Source: Patescibacteria group bacterium
Lineage (GTDB): Bacteria; Patescibacteriota; Minisyncoccia; Phycocordibacterales; GWA1-40-21
Direction of reading: 5' to 3'
Assembly: GCA_018968925.1 (NCBI GenBank)
Contig: JAGWZI010000006.1
Span: 1 to 34,579, forward strand
Length of the DNA stretch: 34,579 bases
Part shown: piece after piece, positions 17,864 through 27,051 of the stretch
Numbering within the stretch: position 1 is the stretch's first letter
Layout of the letters: each line of letters starts with the position of its first letter
Notes under the pieces: generated by a model
What the model was told of the DNA's origin: nothing
The model's input: the letters and a program-made list of their open reading frames with translations, nothing else
The model's database searches: none
Position numbers and translations under genes: made by a program

Positions 17864-17871
17864 ACAAGCGG

Positions 17872-20800
17872 TTAGTTGGTGACGGACGAAACGTTCGTCG
17901 GATAGTTGAAGATCGAGGAACCGGTCAGGCCAGACTCTGCCGAGTTGCCCTGAATGTCGGTCCACAGGAAGTTCGTGCTCGACGCAAGCTGTGTAGCGAG
18001 CGAGAGCGTACCAGCCGTAGCGGCGTAGTTCGTCGGGTTCACCTTGATCCTGAAGGTCTGTGACGTGCCAGCCGGAATGCGGTAACCAGTCGACACTCCG
18101 TTCAAGAACGAAATGTAAACGGTGGCATTCGCGTTGTTGCTGACAGCGATCGTACCCGTGGCCTGCGTAACCAGAGAATTGTTCTGGTCGTAGACGCCAA
18201 CCGTCTGGGTGCCGATCGAGAGCGAACCGCCGTTGGCCGCGATGGTAACAGGCAACTGATCAAGATTGATGTCGCCTGCCGCATCCGCTGAAACCGTAAC
18301 GTCGGCAACTTCCGTCGTACCGGCAAGCGTTGCGCCAGCCGGAGTCGATACAGTGACCGTCGGCTTCGTAGCCACGAGCTTCATCGTGTTCGACGAGATG
18401 CTCAGACCCGAATTGGTCTGGATCGCGCTCGAGCCATTCTGCGATTTGACGAGAGTGAGCTTGAGCGTGCTCGAGGAGTTATCCGTCGAGAGACCGTTGA
18501 GACCGACCGTGTTGTACTTGACCGAGACCGGGATATTCACGCCGGCGAATCCAGCCGGAACCGAGATATTGAGACCGGTAACAATCGCCGTACCGGACGC
18601 CATCGGGGCCGTAACGCCGCCGACAGTGACCGAAACGATCGTGCTGTTGTTCTCGGTGTTCGCGAAGTCCATCTCCGTGATGACCGCAGTGCCGACCGAG
18701 GACGTCGCGTTGTAGACGACGACCGGGAAGGACGAACCGCCAACGACGTACTGAGCCGTCGGAGACGTGTTCACGATCGAGCCATTGATGCCCGTCGCAC
18801 CGGAAGCAACCGTGATCTGCTGACCCGTCGCGGCCGCAGGCGTGATCGTCAGGTTAGACGTCATGCCGCGAAGCGTCGCGGAGAGCGTGGTCTGGATGGT
18901 CGCCGTCGACAAAGTCGTCGTCGAACCGCCAGTCATGTTTGCACCGGACACCGTGACTGTACCACCGGTAGTACCAGTGTTCGTCAAAGTGTAGTTCGAA
19001 CCAGAACCGCCCGTCGTCGACGTCAATGTGATGACTGCTGACGAAGTGCCGATCGAGAGCGAAGCCGTAACCGGCGACGTCGATGAGCCATTGATGACTG
19101 AAGTCAACTGGCTCGCGACGTACGCGTAGCTCGAGCTTGCTGCCGATGACGTGAACTTGAACTGCTGGCCGTTCACGTTGACCTCGGCAATCATACCGCT
19201 ATCAAAGTAACCGGAAACAGTCGCCGTACCTGTGGACTTGGTAAGGGTCGGGGTGGACGGAATCGCACCGACATCCGCAAAGACGTCGATTTCCTTGGTC
19301 AAGTTCGAATTGATCGTGTCATTGACCGAGAAGTTGTTCGTCGCAGACGGCGCCGCAATGGTGTTCGTCTGTTCCGTCGTCCTCAAGTTCGAGAGCGACG
19401 TGAGCGGAAGCGTACCGGTGATACCGAGCGCCAAGCTCGTGAGCTGGACGTTCTCATTCGCACCGGCCTGGATCACGAACGAGCCGATTTCCTGGTTCGC
19501 GGTGTTCGCGAGGATCGACTGGTTCGAGTACGCCGCGTTCTTCGACAGGGTCACTGCCGCAGTGCCGAGCGTAATGGCATTGCTCGTGATCGTCGTCGAC
19601 GGGATCGTCGAGAGCGAGTTCGAGGTCATGCCCTGGGCGTTGTTCGTCGTACCCGAGAGCTGGACAGCGACGCTGCCGCCCGTGTAGCTACCGAACGCCG
19701 AGTTGATCGTGTCAGCCTTCACCGTCAGGGTGACTGTCTGGCCGGCCTGGACCGTCAAAGACGAGCCGAGGTTGTAGGTCAGAGTCGTACCCGTCCAGTT
19801 CTGGAGCGTGCCCACCTGGGCGCCGTTCACATAGAGACCGACGTTGTTGAGGGATGACGTCGCGCCCGTTGAAGCGGTCGCATTCGTCAAAACCGGCTGA
19901 ACCTGGATCTGCGAGATCTTCACCGCCTCGCCGTAATCAGCAAGGGTGTACTGCGCGATCGCGACGTTCGTCGAACCGCCAGTAATGACCGTCGGATTGA
20001 ACGACGGATCCTGCTGAACCACGATGGAACCAGCATTGATGCTGATCGTGCCAGCGCTGTTCTGCGAGAAGGTCGAATTCGACTGGTTGGTGATCGCCGC
20101 AACGTAGACGCCCTGGAGCTGCGAATCCGCAAGCATGATGTCCGCCTGATTCTGGAGGACAAACTGGCCGCTGTAATTCGCGCCGCCGACGATGTCCGCG
20201 TGGACCTCGATCGTGTGGCTGCCCGTGGTCAGGGTGTACGGAGACGCCGAGAGATCAAAGACAACAAAGCTGTTGGCATTGATGCCCGCGGACGTTCCGA
20301 CTTTCGAACCGTCGACGTAGAGGGCGAGGTTCTGGAAGGCCGACGGATTCGCCGAGCCGATGAACTTGAGCGTCAAAGCGTTCAAGTAGACCGAGCGCGT
20401 CGAGACCGAGACCGGAACCGACCATACGTTGTAGTTCATCGTGCCGGCATTGACCGAAGAATTCGCAACATTGTTGGAATCCGATCCGCCGCCGAGAAGA
20501 ACGCTCGCCGGATTCGTAGCGCCGGCAATGTTCTGGGTCGAGCCAGCAACGTTGACGTTCACCGCCGCCGTCGCACCCGAAAGGGTGAGAGACGTGAGAG
20601 AAACGCCGACCGTGCCGCTGCCCTGGCCCGTCGCGATGTCAGCCCGGACGGAAACCGTCATCGAGCCGTTCACCATGAAGAGACCGTTCGGGTTCGAGAA
20701 GCTGATCACACCGTTTGCGACCGAAGCCGCATCCGTGAGACGGGTGGCACCCTGGTACAGATAGACGTTGTTGAGCGTGCTATCCGACGAGACGCCGGTC

Positions 20801-21444
20801 CGCTGGAGGACAACTTTCGTAACCGTGCCGGTTCCCGAGAAGACGTACTGCGCGAGAAGCGCCGTAGCCGACGGAGAAACAACGGTCGAGTTGACCGGAG
20901 ACGTGGCCGCAAGAGCGACCGAGACCGAGCCGGCCGAAGTGACCGTGCCAGACGTCGAGCCGGTCGAAACCGACACGCCGCCCGCCATGCCGTTCACGAT
21001 AGCGCGAGTCTTCGGACCGAAGTAACCAGCCGCCGGCGAAATCTTTTCCGCCGCCTGGAACTTGGCGAGAGCCGCTTGCGTGAGCGAGCCGAAGTAACCG
21101 GTGTTGTAGCTCGCGCCGAGATCACCCTGAGCGATCAGGAAGTTCTGGAGAGCCGTAACCGCCGCACCTTTCGAACCGATCGTGAGATCGGACGTGAAAG
21201 TGTATGACGATGTCATCGCCGGAGCCGACGTCGTGGTCGTCACCACCGGAGTGCCGGTGAGAGACGCTTCAACGTTGGCGATCGTTCCCGCATCCGCCCC
21301 GAAGGACTGGAGGAGAGAAACGATGGCGCTGACCTGCGCCGAGGTAAGAGCGGCCGCCTGAGCAACCGTCATACCGACCATCGAGAACGTCATTGCCAAT
21401 GCGACAGCTGACGTAGCCAATGTTTTTAAACCAAATTTTTTCAT
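17872..21444 (-). CDS. Large secreted surface (S-layer-like) protein with N-terminal peptidoglycan-binding domain
   Basis: 1190 aa. Signal peptide; LTIGSKGAAVTALQNFLIAQGDLGASYNTGYFGSLTQAALAKFQAAEKISPAAGYFGPKTRAIVN (PG_binding_1-type); long Ser/Thr/Gly-rich beta-repeat region. Confidence 0.85.
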   Translation of the reverse strand: MKKFGLKTLATSAVALAMTFSMVGMTVAQAAALTSAQVSAIVSLLQSFGADAGTIANVEASLTGTPVVTTTTSAPAMTSSYTFTSDLTIGSKGAAVTALQNFLIAQGDLGASYNTGYFGSLTQAALAKFQAAEKISPAAGYFGPKTRAIVNGMAGGVSVSTGSTSGTVTSAGSVSVALAATSPVNSTVVSPSATALLAQYVFSGTGTVTKVVLQRTGVSSDSTLNNVYLYQGATRLTDAASVANGVISFSNPNGLFMVNGSMTVSVRADIATGQGSGTVGVSLTSLTLSGATAAVNVNVAGSTQNIAGATNPASVLLGGGSDSNNVANSSVNAGTMNYNVWSVPVSVSTRSVYLNALTLKFIGSANPSAFQNLALYVDGSKVGTSAGINANSFVVFDLSASPYTLTTGSHTIEVHADIVGGANYSGQFVLQNQADIMLADSQLQGVYVAAITNQSNSTFSQNSAGTISINAGSIVVQQDPSFNPTVITGGSTNVAIAQYTLADYGEAVKISQIQVQPVLTNATASTGATSSLNNVGLYVNGAQVGTLQNWTGTTLTYNLGSSLTVQAGQTVTLTVKADTINSAFGSYTGGSVAVQLSGTTNNAQGMTSNSLSTIPSTTITSNAITLGTAAVTLSKNAAYSNQSILANTANQEIGSFVIQAGANENVQLTSLALGITGTLPLTSLSNLRTTEQTNTIAAPSATNNFSVNDTINSNLTKEIDVFADVGAIPSTPTLTKSTGTATVSGYFDSGMIAEVNVNGQQFKFTSSAASSSYAYVASQLTSVINGSSTSPVTASLSIGTSSAVITLTSTTGGSGSNYTLTNTGTTGGTVTVSGANMTGGSTTTLSTATIQTTLSATLRGMTSNLTITPAAATGQQITVASGATGINGSIVNTSPTAQYVVGGSSFPVVVYNATSSVGTAVITEMDFANTENNSTIVSVTVGGVTAPMASGTAIVTGLNISVPAGFAGVNIPVSVKYNTVGLNGLSTDNSSSTLKLTLVKSQNGSSAIQTNSGLSISSNTMKLVATKPTVTVSTPAGATLAGTTEVADVTVSADAAGDINLDQLPVTIAANGGSLSIGTQTVGVYDQNNSLVTQATGTIAVSNNANATVYISFLNGVSTGYRIPAGTSQTFRIKVNPTNYAATAGTLSLATQLASSTNFLWTDIQGNSAESGLTGSSIFNYPTNVSSVTN

Positions 21445-21900
21445 AATGACTGTGTAATGTGTTTAGAGCCGTGCCCGCGCACTTAACTGATAAAAGCTAA
21501 TAAGGTGGGCAAAGCCCGGTTCGCACTTAGCAAACATACATATATATGTATATTTGCGATCGTCTCGATTCCCGCGAAGTTCCGGACCGACCGTCCGAAT
21601 CCTTTCGGGATACCGCGCGGCCGACGAGTGCCGTGCGACTTCTACTATTCCTTTTTCGCATGCCCGCGCGAGGCGGGCTCGACACGAAAAAGGATTAGCG
21701 AACAAAACGTAAAAACTGTTCGTCTGTATTTCTGCCTATTCTATTGTCAAAGTTCTCGACCGCTGACAACAGGGCTTGAGCGAGCCCGAAATCAGAATGA
21801 CGGCATATGGCGGTATTCGCATACCGCCGAAACTAGGCGGTAGAACCCCGCCCAGTCTGAGATACGAATAACACTTCGAACGAAATGCAACTCGCGTCTC
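21445..21900 (-). promoter_or_regulatory. Long structured 5' leader of the surface-protein gene
   Basis: Between predicted start (~21900) and ATG (21442-21444). Contains several stem-loops, e.g. CTAATCCTTTTTCG...CGAAAAAGGAATAG and GCAAATATACATATATATGTATGTTTGC. Confidence 0.55.
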
Positions 21901-21907
21901 GCAAACA

Positions 21908-21936
21908 ATTATATATGTTGCCAAAATAACTGGCAA
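21908..21936 (-). promoter_or_regulatory. Surface-protein promoter TTGCCA-N17-TATAAT overlapped by a 33-bp dyad
   Basis: Minus strand TTGCCA (21931-21936), N17, TATAAT (21908-21913). Dyad ATATATGTTGCCA-AAATAAC-TGGCAAAATATAT spans 21911-21943. Confidence 0.6.
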
Positions 21937-21954
21937 AATATATATCTGTGGATA

Positions 21955-22026
21955 ACTAAAAAAGGCCGCGCAAGGGCTTTCCGCCCCCTATCGCAACCTT
22001 TATTCCATAGCTATCCGCATGCGGCC
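21955..22026 (-). terminator. Terminator-like structure after the HTH gene
   Basis: Minus strand GGCCGC....GCGCGGCC followed by TTTTTT, with a large ~45-nt apical region. Confidence 0.4.
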
Positions 22027-22075
22027 ATACTTGCATGAAACGGCTGAAAAGACAAGCATCAGCGAACGCGGATCG

Positions 22076-22918
22076 TTAAGCGAGAAAATATTTTGACCAG
22101 CGGCGCTCGCCCTCCTTTTTCAGGATTCCTTTTTCCACGAGGCTCGCAAGCTCACGCTGAATGGTCTTGTCCGATACTCCTTTGATATTCTTCGCAAAAT
22201 CCTTGATAGTAAGGCGCTTTCCATCTGAGAGCATGGAGATAATGACCTCTGAACGGTTATTTTTGTCCTTTACTGATTTATGCTCGGCTGTCGGTTTCAT
22301 TACGGACATTTTTTCGGTATTCGATTTTTTCCGTATGTCCGTTACAGACGTTTGTCCTTGAGAAATATTTTCCATCGAGGTTGCGCCGGGTTCAGAGACG
22401 GACGGCGCGGGCGTGCGCAGAATATCGGATACGGCCTCAGGTTTGTAATCATACGATTCGGCGAACATGTCTTTCGGGAACGCGATTTTCGCCGAAGAAT
22501 AGTTCGATGACGATTCTGCCAAAAACTGCATCAATTTTCCAAGCTCTTCCGCGATGATGCGGTGATTCATCTGCGAGATCATTTTTGCCTGCTCGGCGAC
22601 ATCAAAGAGCACCGACATCTCGCACAGTGCGCTTGCAAGATTCTTCTGGCAGGTTTCCTCGCTCCATGTCCGTTCGGACATAAGGAGCGCATTCGAGAGC
22701 ATATCGGTTGCAATACCGCGAAGCTTTTCTTTCATCGGCTCCCTATCAGACATGAGACCGGTCAGAAGATAGATGGCCCGAACGATCCGTTCGGTCTTCT
22801 TGAAAACAAAAAGACCATACGAGTCACCGGCAAAAAGACGGTCAATGTCCGTTTTCACCATCTTGCCGTTCTCTGCAGAAACGGCGACAATATTGGTTTT
22901 TTCATTGTTCTCGGGCAT
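22076..22918 (-). CDS. Protein with C-terminal winged-helix DNA-binding domain
   Basis: 280 aa. SEVIISMLSDGKRLTIKDFAKNIKGVSDKTIQRELASLVEKGILKKEGERRWSKYFLA is DeoR/Fic-associated-style wHTH. The N-terminal helical domain is unrecognised. Confidence 0.7.
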   Translation of the reverse strand: MPENNEKTNIVAVSAENGKMVKTDIDRLFAGDSYGLFVFKKTERIVRAIYLLTGLMSDREPMKEKLRGIATDMLSNALLMSERTWSEETCQKNLASALCEMSVLFDVAEQAKMISQMNHRIIAEELGKLMQFLAESSSNYSSAKIAFPKDMFAESYDYKPEAVSDILRTPAPSVSEPGATSMENISQGQTSVTDIRKKSNTEKMSVMKPTAEHKSVKDKNNRSEVIISMLSDGKRLTIKDFAKNIKGVSDKTIQRELASLVEKGILKKEGERRWSKYFLA

Positions 22919-23197
22919 ATTCGTCTTTTATTATGTTCCCTTGTAAAATGAAGGTTATTTGAAATTGTCCTTTTCTTGTCCGTTATAGGTAATCAAAGAC
23001 ACAGTAATGTTGCAAAGATATTCTATTATGTCCTATAGAATTTGTCAAATATTGCTATGGGTCATGAAACGGACATTTGTCGGACGCAAGATGGCTGAAA
23101 AAATACCCCTTTCTTTTCTGCATAAAATGCCGCGAGAACCCGGCCGTCGTTTTTCCGATGGAAAATCGGGCACCGTATCTGTTATAATGGCGCGAGC

Positions 23198-25429
23198 ATG
23201 GCAAAACAGAAAGAAAAGACGCGGAAGAACGACGCAAAAGAGAGCTCGTGGAGCCGGGTGAAAGGCGAGACAAAGCAGGCGATCATCGCCATCGCCTTCC
23301 TCGTCCTTTTCGTGATTTTCCTGCTCGCCGCCTTCGGCAAGGCCGGCATGGTCGGCAACCAGCTCTATACGTACCTGTCCGAGCTCCTCGGCATCGGCTA
23401 CTACCTCATTCCTCTCTTTTTCCTGATGCTCTCGATCTCCTTCTTCCGGGCCGAGGAGAAGGAATTCAACCGGATCAAGGTGGCGGGCGGTCTCCTCTTT
23501 TTCGTCTCGGGTCTCGGTCTCATCGATCTCGTCTCGCGCACGTATTTCACGGCATCGGGCGGCTGGCTCGGACATATCATTTCGACGCCGCTCTTGAACC
23601 TGTTCAGTTTCGCGGCAAGCGCGGTCATTCTCATCGCGCTCATCATCATTGCCTGCCTCGTCCTCTTTGAGACGCGTCTCACGGTCGAATCGATCATGTT
23701 CTGGAAGAAGTGGCAGAAGAAAGAAGAACCGGAAGACGAAGAAAAAGACGTACCGATCGTCATGCCGGAAGAAAAGCCGTTACCGGTGGGCAAGCCGGTG
23801 AAAGAGCCCGAAGAAAAGCCGGAGAAAAAATCGAAAGGCATATTTGCCAAGAAAGACGACGAAGAGCTCAAGGTCGCCGACCGCGTCATCCGCAATTCGA
23901 GCTACGCGCCGCCGCCGATCTCCTTGCTTGAGGACGACAAAGGCCGCGTGGTGTCTGGCGACGTGAAGGCGAACGCGAACATCATCAAGCGGACGCTCGC
24001 GAACTTTGGTATCGACGTCGAGATGGACGAGGTCTCGATCGGCCCGTCGGTCACGCGCTATGCCTTGAAACCTGCCGAAGGCGTGAAGATCTCGCGCATC
24101 TTGGGACTGCAAAACGATCTCTCGCTCGCCCTTGCCGCGCATCCTCTGCGCATCGAAGCGCCGATCCCCGGCAAGTCGCTTGTCGGCATCGAGATCCCGA
24201 ATTCGGTGAAATCGACCGTCGGTCTCGCCTCGCTCGTCTCGGCGGATGAATTCCAGAAATCCGACAAGCCGCTCCTCATCACCCTCGGTCGCGGCATTTC
24301 CGGCAAGTCGCACTATGCGAACCTCGCTAAGATGCCGCACGTCCTCGTCGCCGGCGCGACCGGATCCGGCAAATCGGTGACGATCCACGCCATCATCACC
24401 TCTCTTCTCTATCGCAATTCGCCCGAGCAACTGCGCTTCATCATGATCGACCCGAAGCGCGTCGAGCTTACGCTCTACAACAAGATCCCCCACCTGCTGA
24501 CGCCGGTCATCACGGACGCCAAGAAGACCATCCTCGCCCTCAAATGGGCGACGAAGGAAATGGACCGCCGTTATGACGTGCTTGAGTCGCACGCGGTGAA
24601 AGACATCGATTCGTACCATAAAAATGTCCTCGCCCCCGCCCTGAAAAAGGCCGAGGAAGCCAAAAAAGGCGGCAAAGGTAAGGAGCCGGCCGACCTGCCG
24701 GAAGCGATGCCGTTCATCGTCCTCGTCATCGACGAGCTCGCCGATATCATGATGGCCTATCCGCGGGAGCTCGAGGCCGGCATCGTCCGCCTCGCCCAGA
24801 TGAGCCGCGCCGTCGGCATCCACCTTATCCTCTCGACCCAACGTCCGTCCGTGAACGTCATCACCGGCATCATCAAGGCGAACATTCCGACCCGCATCGC
24901 GCTCCAGGTCGTCTCGCAGATCGATTCGCGCACCATCCTCGATACGACGGGCGCTGAGAAGCTCCTCGGCGCGGGCGACATGCTCTACCTCGGCGGCGAG
25001 AGCGCGAAACCGGTGCGCATCCAGTCGGCGTACGTTTCCGAAAAGGAGGTGAAGGATGTGGCAAAATACCTGGCAAACGCGTACAAGGAAGAGCTCATCG
25101 GCGGCGAGATCGATCTCGGCGGCGACACGGGCGGCGGCGAAGGCGGCGAAAGTTTTGGCGGCGAGATCGATGGCGACGATGACGAGCTCTATATGCAGGC
25201 AAAAGACGAGGTGATGAAAGCAGGTAAAGCGTCGACCTCGTACCTCCAGCGCAAGCTCCGCATCGGCTATGCCCGGGCGGCACGGCTCATCGACCTCCTC
25301 GAGCAGAAGGGTGTCATCGGTCCGGGCGACGGCGCTAAGCCGCGCGAAGTGATCGGCGGCGAGAGTACTCCGAAAACGGACGCCGAAAAAGAAGCGGAGA
25401 ACCTGCACGAGGACGGCGATTATCTCTAG
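23198..25429 (+). CDS. ftsK: DNA translocase FtsK/SpoIIIE
   Basis: N-terminal TM segments; HVLVAGATGSGKSVTIHAIITSLLY; LVIDELADIMM; C-terminal gamma wHTH STSYLQRKLRIGYARAARLIDLLEQKGVIGP. Confidence 0.96.
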   Translation: MAKQKEKTRKNDAKESSWSRVKGETKQAIIAIAFLVLFVIFLLAAFGKAGMVGNQLYTYLSELLGIGYYLIPLFFLMLSISFFRAEEKEFNRIKVAGGLLFFVSGLGLIDLVSRTYFTASGGWLGHIISTPLLNLFSFAASAVILIALIIIACLVLFETRLTVESIMFWKKWQKKEEPEDEEKDVPIVMPEEKPLPVGKPVKEPEEKPEKKSKGIFAKKDDEELKVADRVIRNSSYAPPPISLLEDDKGRVVSGDVKANANIIKRTLANFGIDVEMDEVSIGPSVTRYALKPAEGVKISRILGLQNDLSLALAAHPLRIEAPIPGKSLVGIEIPNSVKSTVGLASLVSADEFQKSDKPLLITLGRGISGKSHYANLAKMPHVLVAGATGSGKSVTIHAIITSLLYRNSPEQLRFIMIDPKRVELTLYNKIPHLLTPVITDAKKTILALKWATKEMDRRYDVLESHAVKDIDSYHKNVLAPALKKAEEAKKGGKGKEPADLPEAMPFIVLVIDELADIMMAYPRELEAGIVRLAQMSRAVGIHLILSTQRPSVNVITGIIKANIPTRIALQVVSQIDSRTILDTTGAEKLLGAGDMLYLGGESAKPVRIQSAYVSEKEVKDVAKYLANAYKEELIGGEIDLGGDTGGGEGGESFGGEIDGDDDELYMQAKDEVMKAGKASTSYLQRKLRIGYARAARLIDLLEQKGVIGPGDGAKPREVIGGESTPKTDAEKEAENLHEDGDYL

Positions 25430-25432
25430 CCT

Positions 25433-25789
25433 ATGACCGAGCGGCACCAGACGAGCACCTTCCTGCGCAATGCCCTGATCGCGCTCGCCGGCATCATCGT
25501 CCTCGGCTATGCGCTCTACGAGATGCATCGGCTCATCACCGGGCCGAGCATTGTCGTCAAGTTTCCCCAAAACGGCGCGACTATCGCCACCTCGACGATC
25601 AGCGTTTCCGGCGTCGCAAAAAACATAAGCGATATCACGCTCGACGGCCGGCCGATCTCGATCGAGGAAAACGGCGATTTCTCCGAAACGATCGTCCTCT
25701 CCCCCGGTTACAACGTCATTGACATTGCCGCCGAGGACCGTTTCGGCAGCACCGAGGAAAAAAGGATCGAGATCACCTATCGGCCGTGA
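25433..25789 (+). CDS. Membrane-anchored protein with Ig-like/glucodextranase-B-like domain
   Basis: 118 aa. One TM segment, then PQNGATIATSTISVSGVAKNISDITLDGRPI...FSETIVLSPGYNVIDIAAEDRFGS. Confidence 0.6.
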   Translation: MTERHQTSTFLRNALIALAGIIVLGYALYEMHRLITGPSIVVKFPQNGATIATSTISVSGVAKNISDITLDGRPISIEENGDFSETIVLSPGYNVIDIAAEDRFGSTEEKRIEITYRP

Positions 25790-25823
25790 TATAATGGAGC
25801 AAATTTATCAGTAATTTTTTTGT

Positions 25824-26858
25824 ATGAAGAAAACAAAGGAGAAGAAAGCGGACTCAGCGGAGGAACCGAAAACGGCGAAACATGCCGCATCGATCGAGAC
25901 GGCGATGAAGGCCATCCAGACGAAGTTCGGCGACGAAGCGATCATGATGCTCGGCGAAAAGCCGAAAGTGGACGTGAATGTCATTCCCTCAGGCTCGATC
26001 GGCCTCGACGCCGCGCTCGGCGTCGGCGGCTATCCACGCGGCAGGATCATCGAGATCTTCGGCCCGGAATCTTCCGGCAAGACCACCCTTGCCCTCCACG
26101 CCGTCGCCGAGGCCCAGAAGATGGGCGGCGCCTGCGCATACATCGACGCCGAACACGCCATGGACCCTGAATACGCTAAGAAGATCGGCGTGAAGGTGGA
26201 TGAGCTTCTCATTTCCCAACCGGACACCGGCGAGCAGGCGCTTGATATCGTCGATTCGCTCGTTCGTTCGGGCGCGATGGACATCATCGTCATCGACTCG
26301 GTCGCCGCCCTCACGCCGAAAGACGAGATCGAGGGAGACATGGGCGCATATCATGTCGGCAAACAGGCGCGGCTCATGTCGCAGGCCCTGCGCAAGCTCA
26401 CCGCCATCGTCGCCCGGTCGAAAACCGTCGTCATCTTCATCAACCAGATCCGCATGCAGATCGGCGTCATGTTCGGCAATCCGGAAACGACCCCGGGCGG
26501 AAAGGCGCTCAAGTTCTATACATCAGTCCGTCTCGATATCCGCCGCATTGCGCAGATCAAGAAAGGCGAAGAGATCATGGGCGGCCGCGTGCGGGTGAAG
26601 GTCGTAAAAAACAAGGTTGCCGCGCCGTTCAAGCAGACCGAATTCGACCTCATGTACAACGAGGGTATCTCAAAAGAAGGCGAAATCCTTGCGCTCGGCG
26701 AGAAAATGGAGCTCATCAAGAAATCTGGCGCGTCCTACGAATACGGCGAGACCAAGCTCGGTCGCGGCTACGACACGGCACGCACGTTCCTGAAAGAAAA
26801 CTCGAAGATCGAGAGCGAAATACTCAAGGCTATCCGCGCGAAACTGAAAGAGCTATAA
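25824..26858 (+). CDS. recA: Recombinase RecA
   Basis: [46 protein letters not shown]. -10 TGATATAAT (25787-25795) overlaps the upstream stop codon. Confidence 0.98.
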   Translation: MKKTKEKKADSAEEPKTAKHAASIETAMKAIQTKFGDEAIMMLGEKPKVDVNVIPSGSIGLDAALGVGGYPRGRIIEIFGPESSGKTTLALHAVAEAQKMGGACAYIDAEHAMDPEYAKKIGVKVDELLISQPDTGEQALDIVDSLVRSGAMDIIVIDSVAALTPKDEIEGDMGAYHVGKQARLMSQALRKLTAIVARSKTVVIFINQIRMQIGVMFGNPETTPGGKALKFYTSVRLDIRRIAQIKKGEEIMGGRVRVKVVKNKVAAPFKQTEFDLMYNEGISKEGEILALGEKMELIKKSGASYEYGETKLGRGYDTARTFLKENSKIESEILKAIRAKLKEL

Positions 26859-26865
26859 TATATCC

Positions 26866-27015
26866 ATGAAACAAATCTGGTGGATCATCGTCCTCGGCCT
26901 TGGCGTCTTCGTCATGTACACGCCGAAGTTCAATATCACGCTGTCGCTCGGCAGCTGGATCATTGTCCTCGGCATCCTCGGCCTCATCAAGAGCCTGTTT
27001 TCGAGCAACAGTTAA
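26866..27015 (+). CDS. Small 49-aa two-TM protein (not in the ORF track)
   Basis: MKQIWWIIVLGLGVFVMYTPKFNITLSLGSWIIVLGILGLIKSLFSSNS. TATAAT (26854-26859) overlaps the recA stop and ends 6 nt before the ATG. Confidence 0.6.
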   Translation: MKQIWWIIVLGLGVFVMYTPKFNITLSLGSWIIVLGILGLIKSLFSSNS

Positions 27016-27051
27016 AAAATCACCTCTCGGCGGTTTTTGTTGGAATTTTTT

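Noticed and set aside
21650-21693. Possible third copy of the composite palindrome (GCGAGGCGGGCTCGACACG within CCTTTTTCG/CGAAAAAGG arms)
   Set aside because: Only ~9-10 nt resemble the core and those belong to a local GCCCGC/GCGGGC hairpin. The CCAGGTCTGG half is missing, so not counted as a copy.
21947-21955. Perfect DnaA box as evidence for oriC
   Set aside because: A single box (plus one imperfect TGTTGATAA near 17706) with no dnaA/dnaN or box cluster. Reported only as a promoter-adjacent site.
23780-25570. 596-aa minus-strand ORF antisense to ftsK
   Set aside because: Shadow ORF. The plus-strand FtsK reading is unambiguous.
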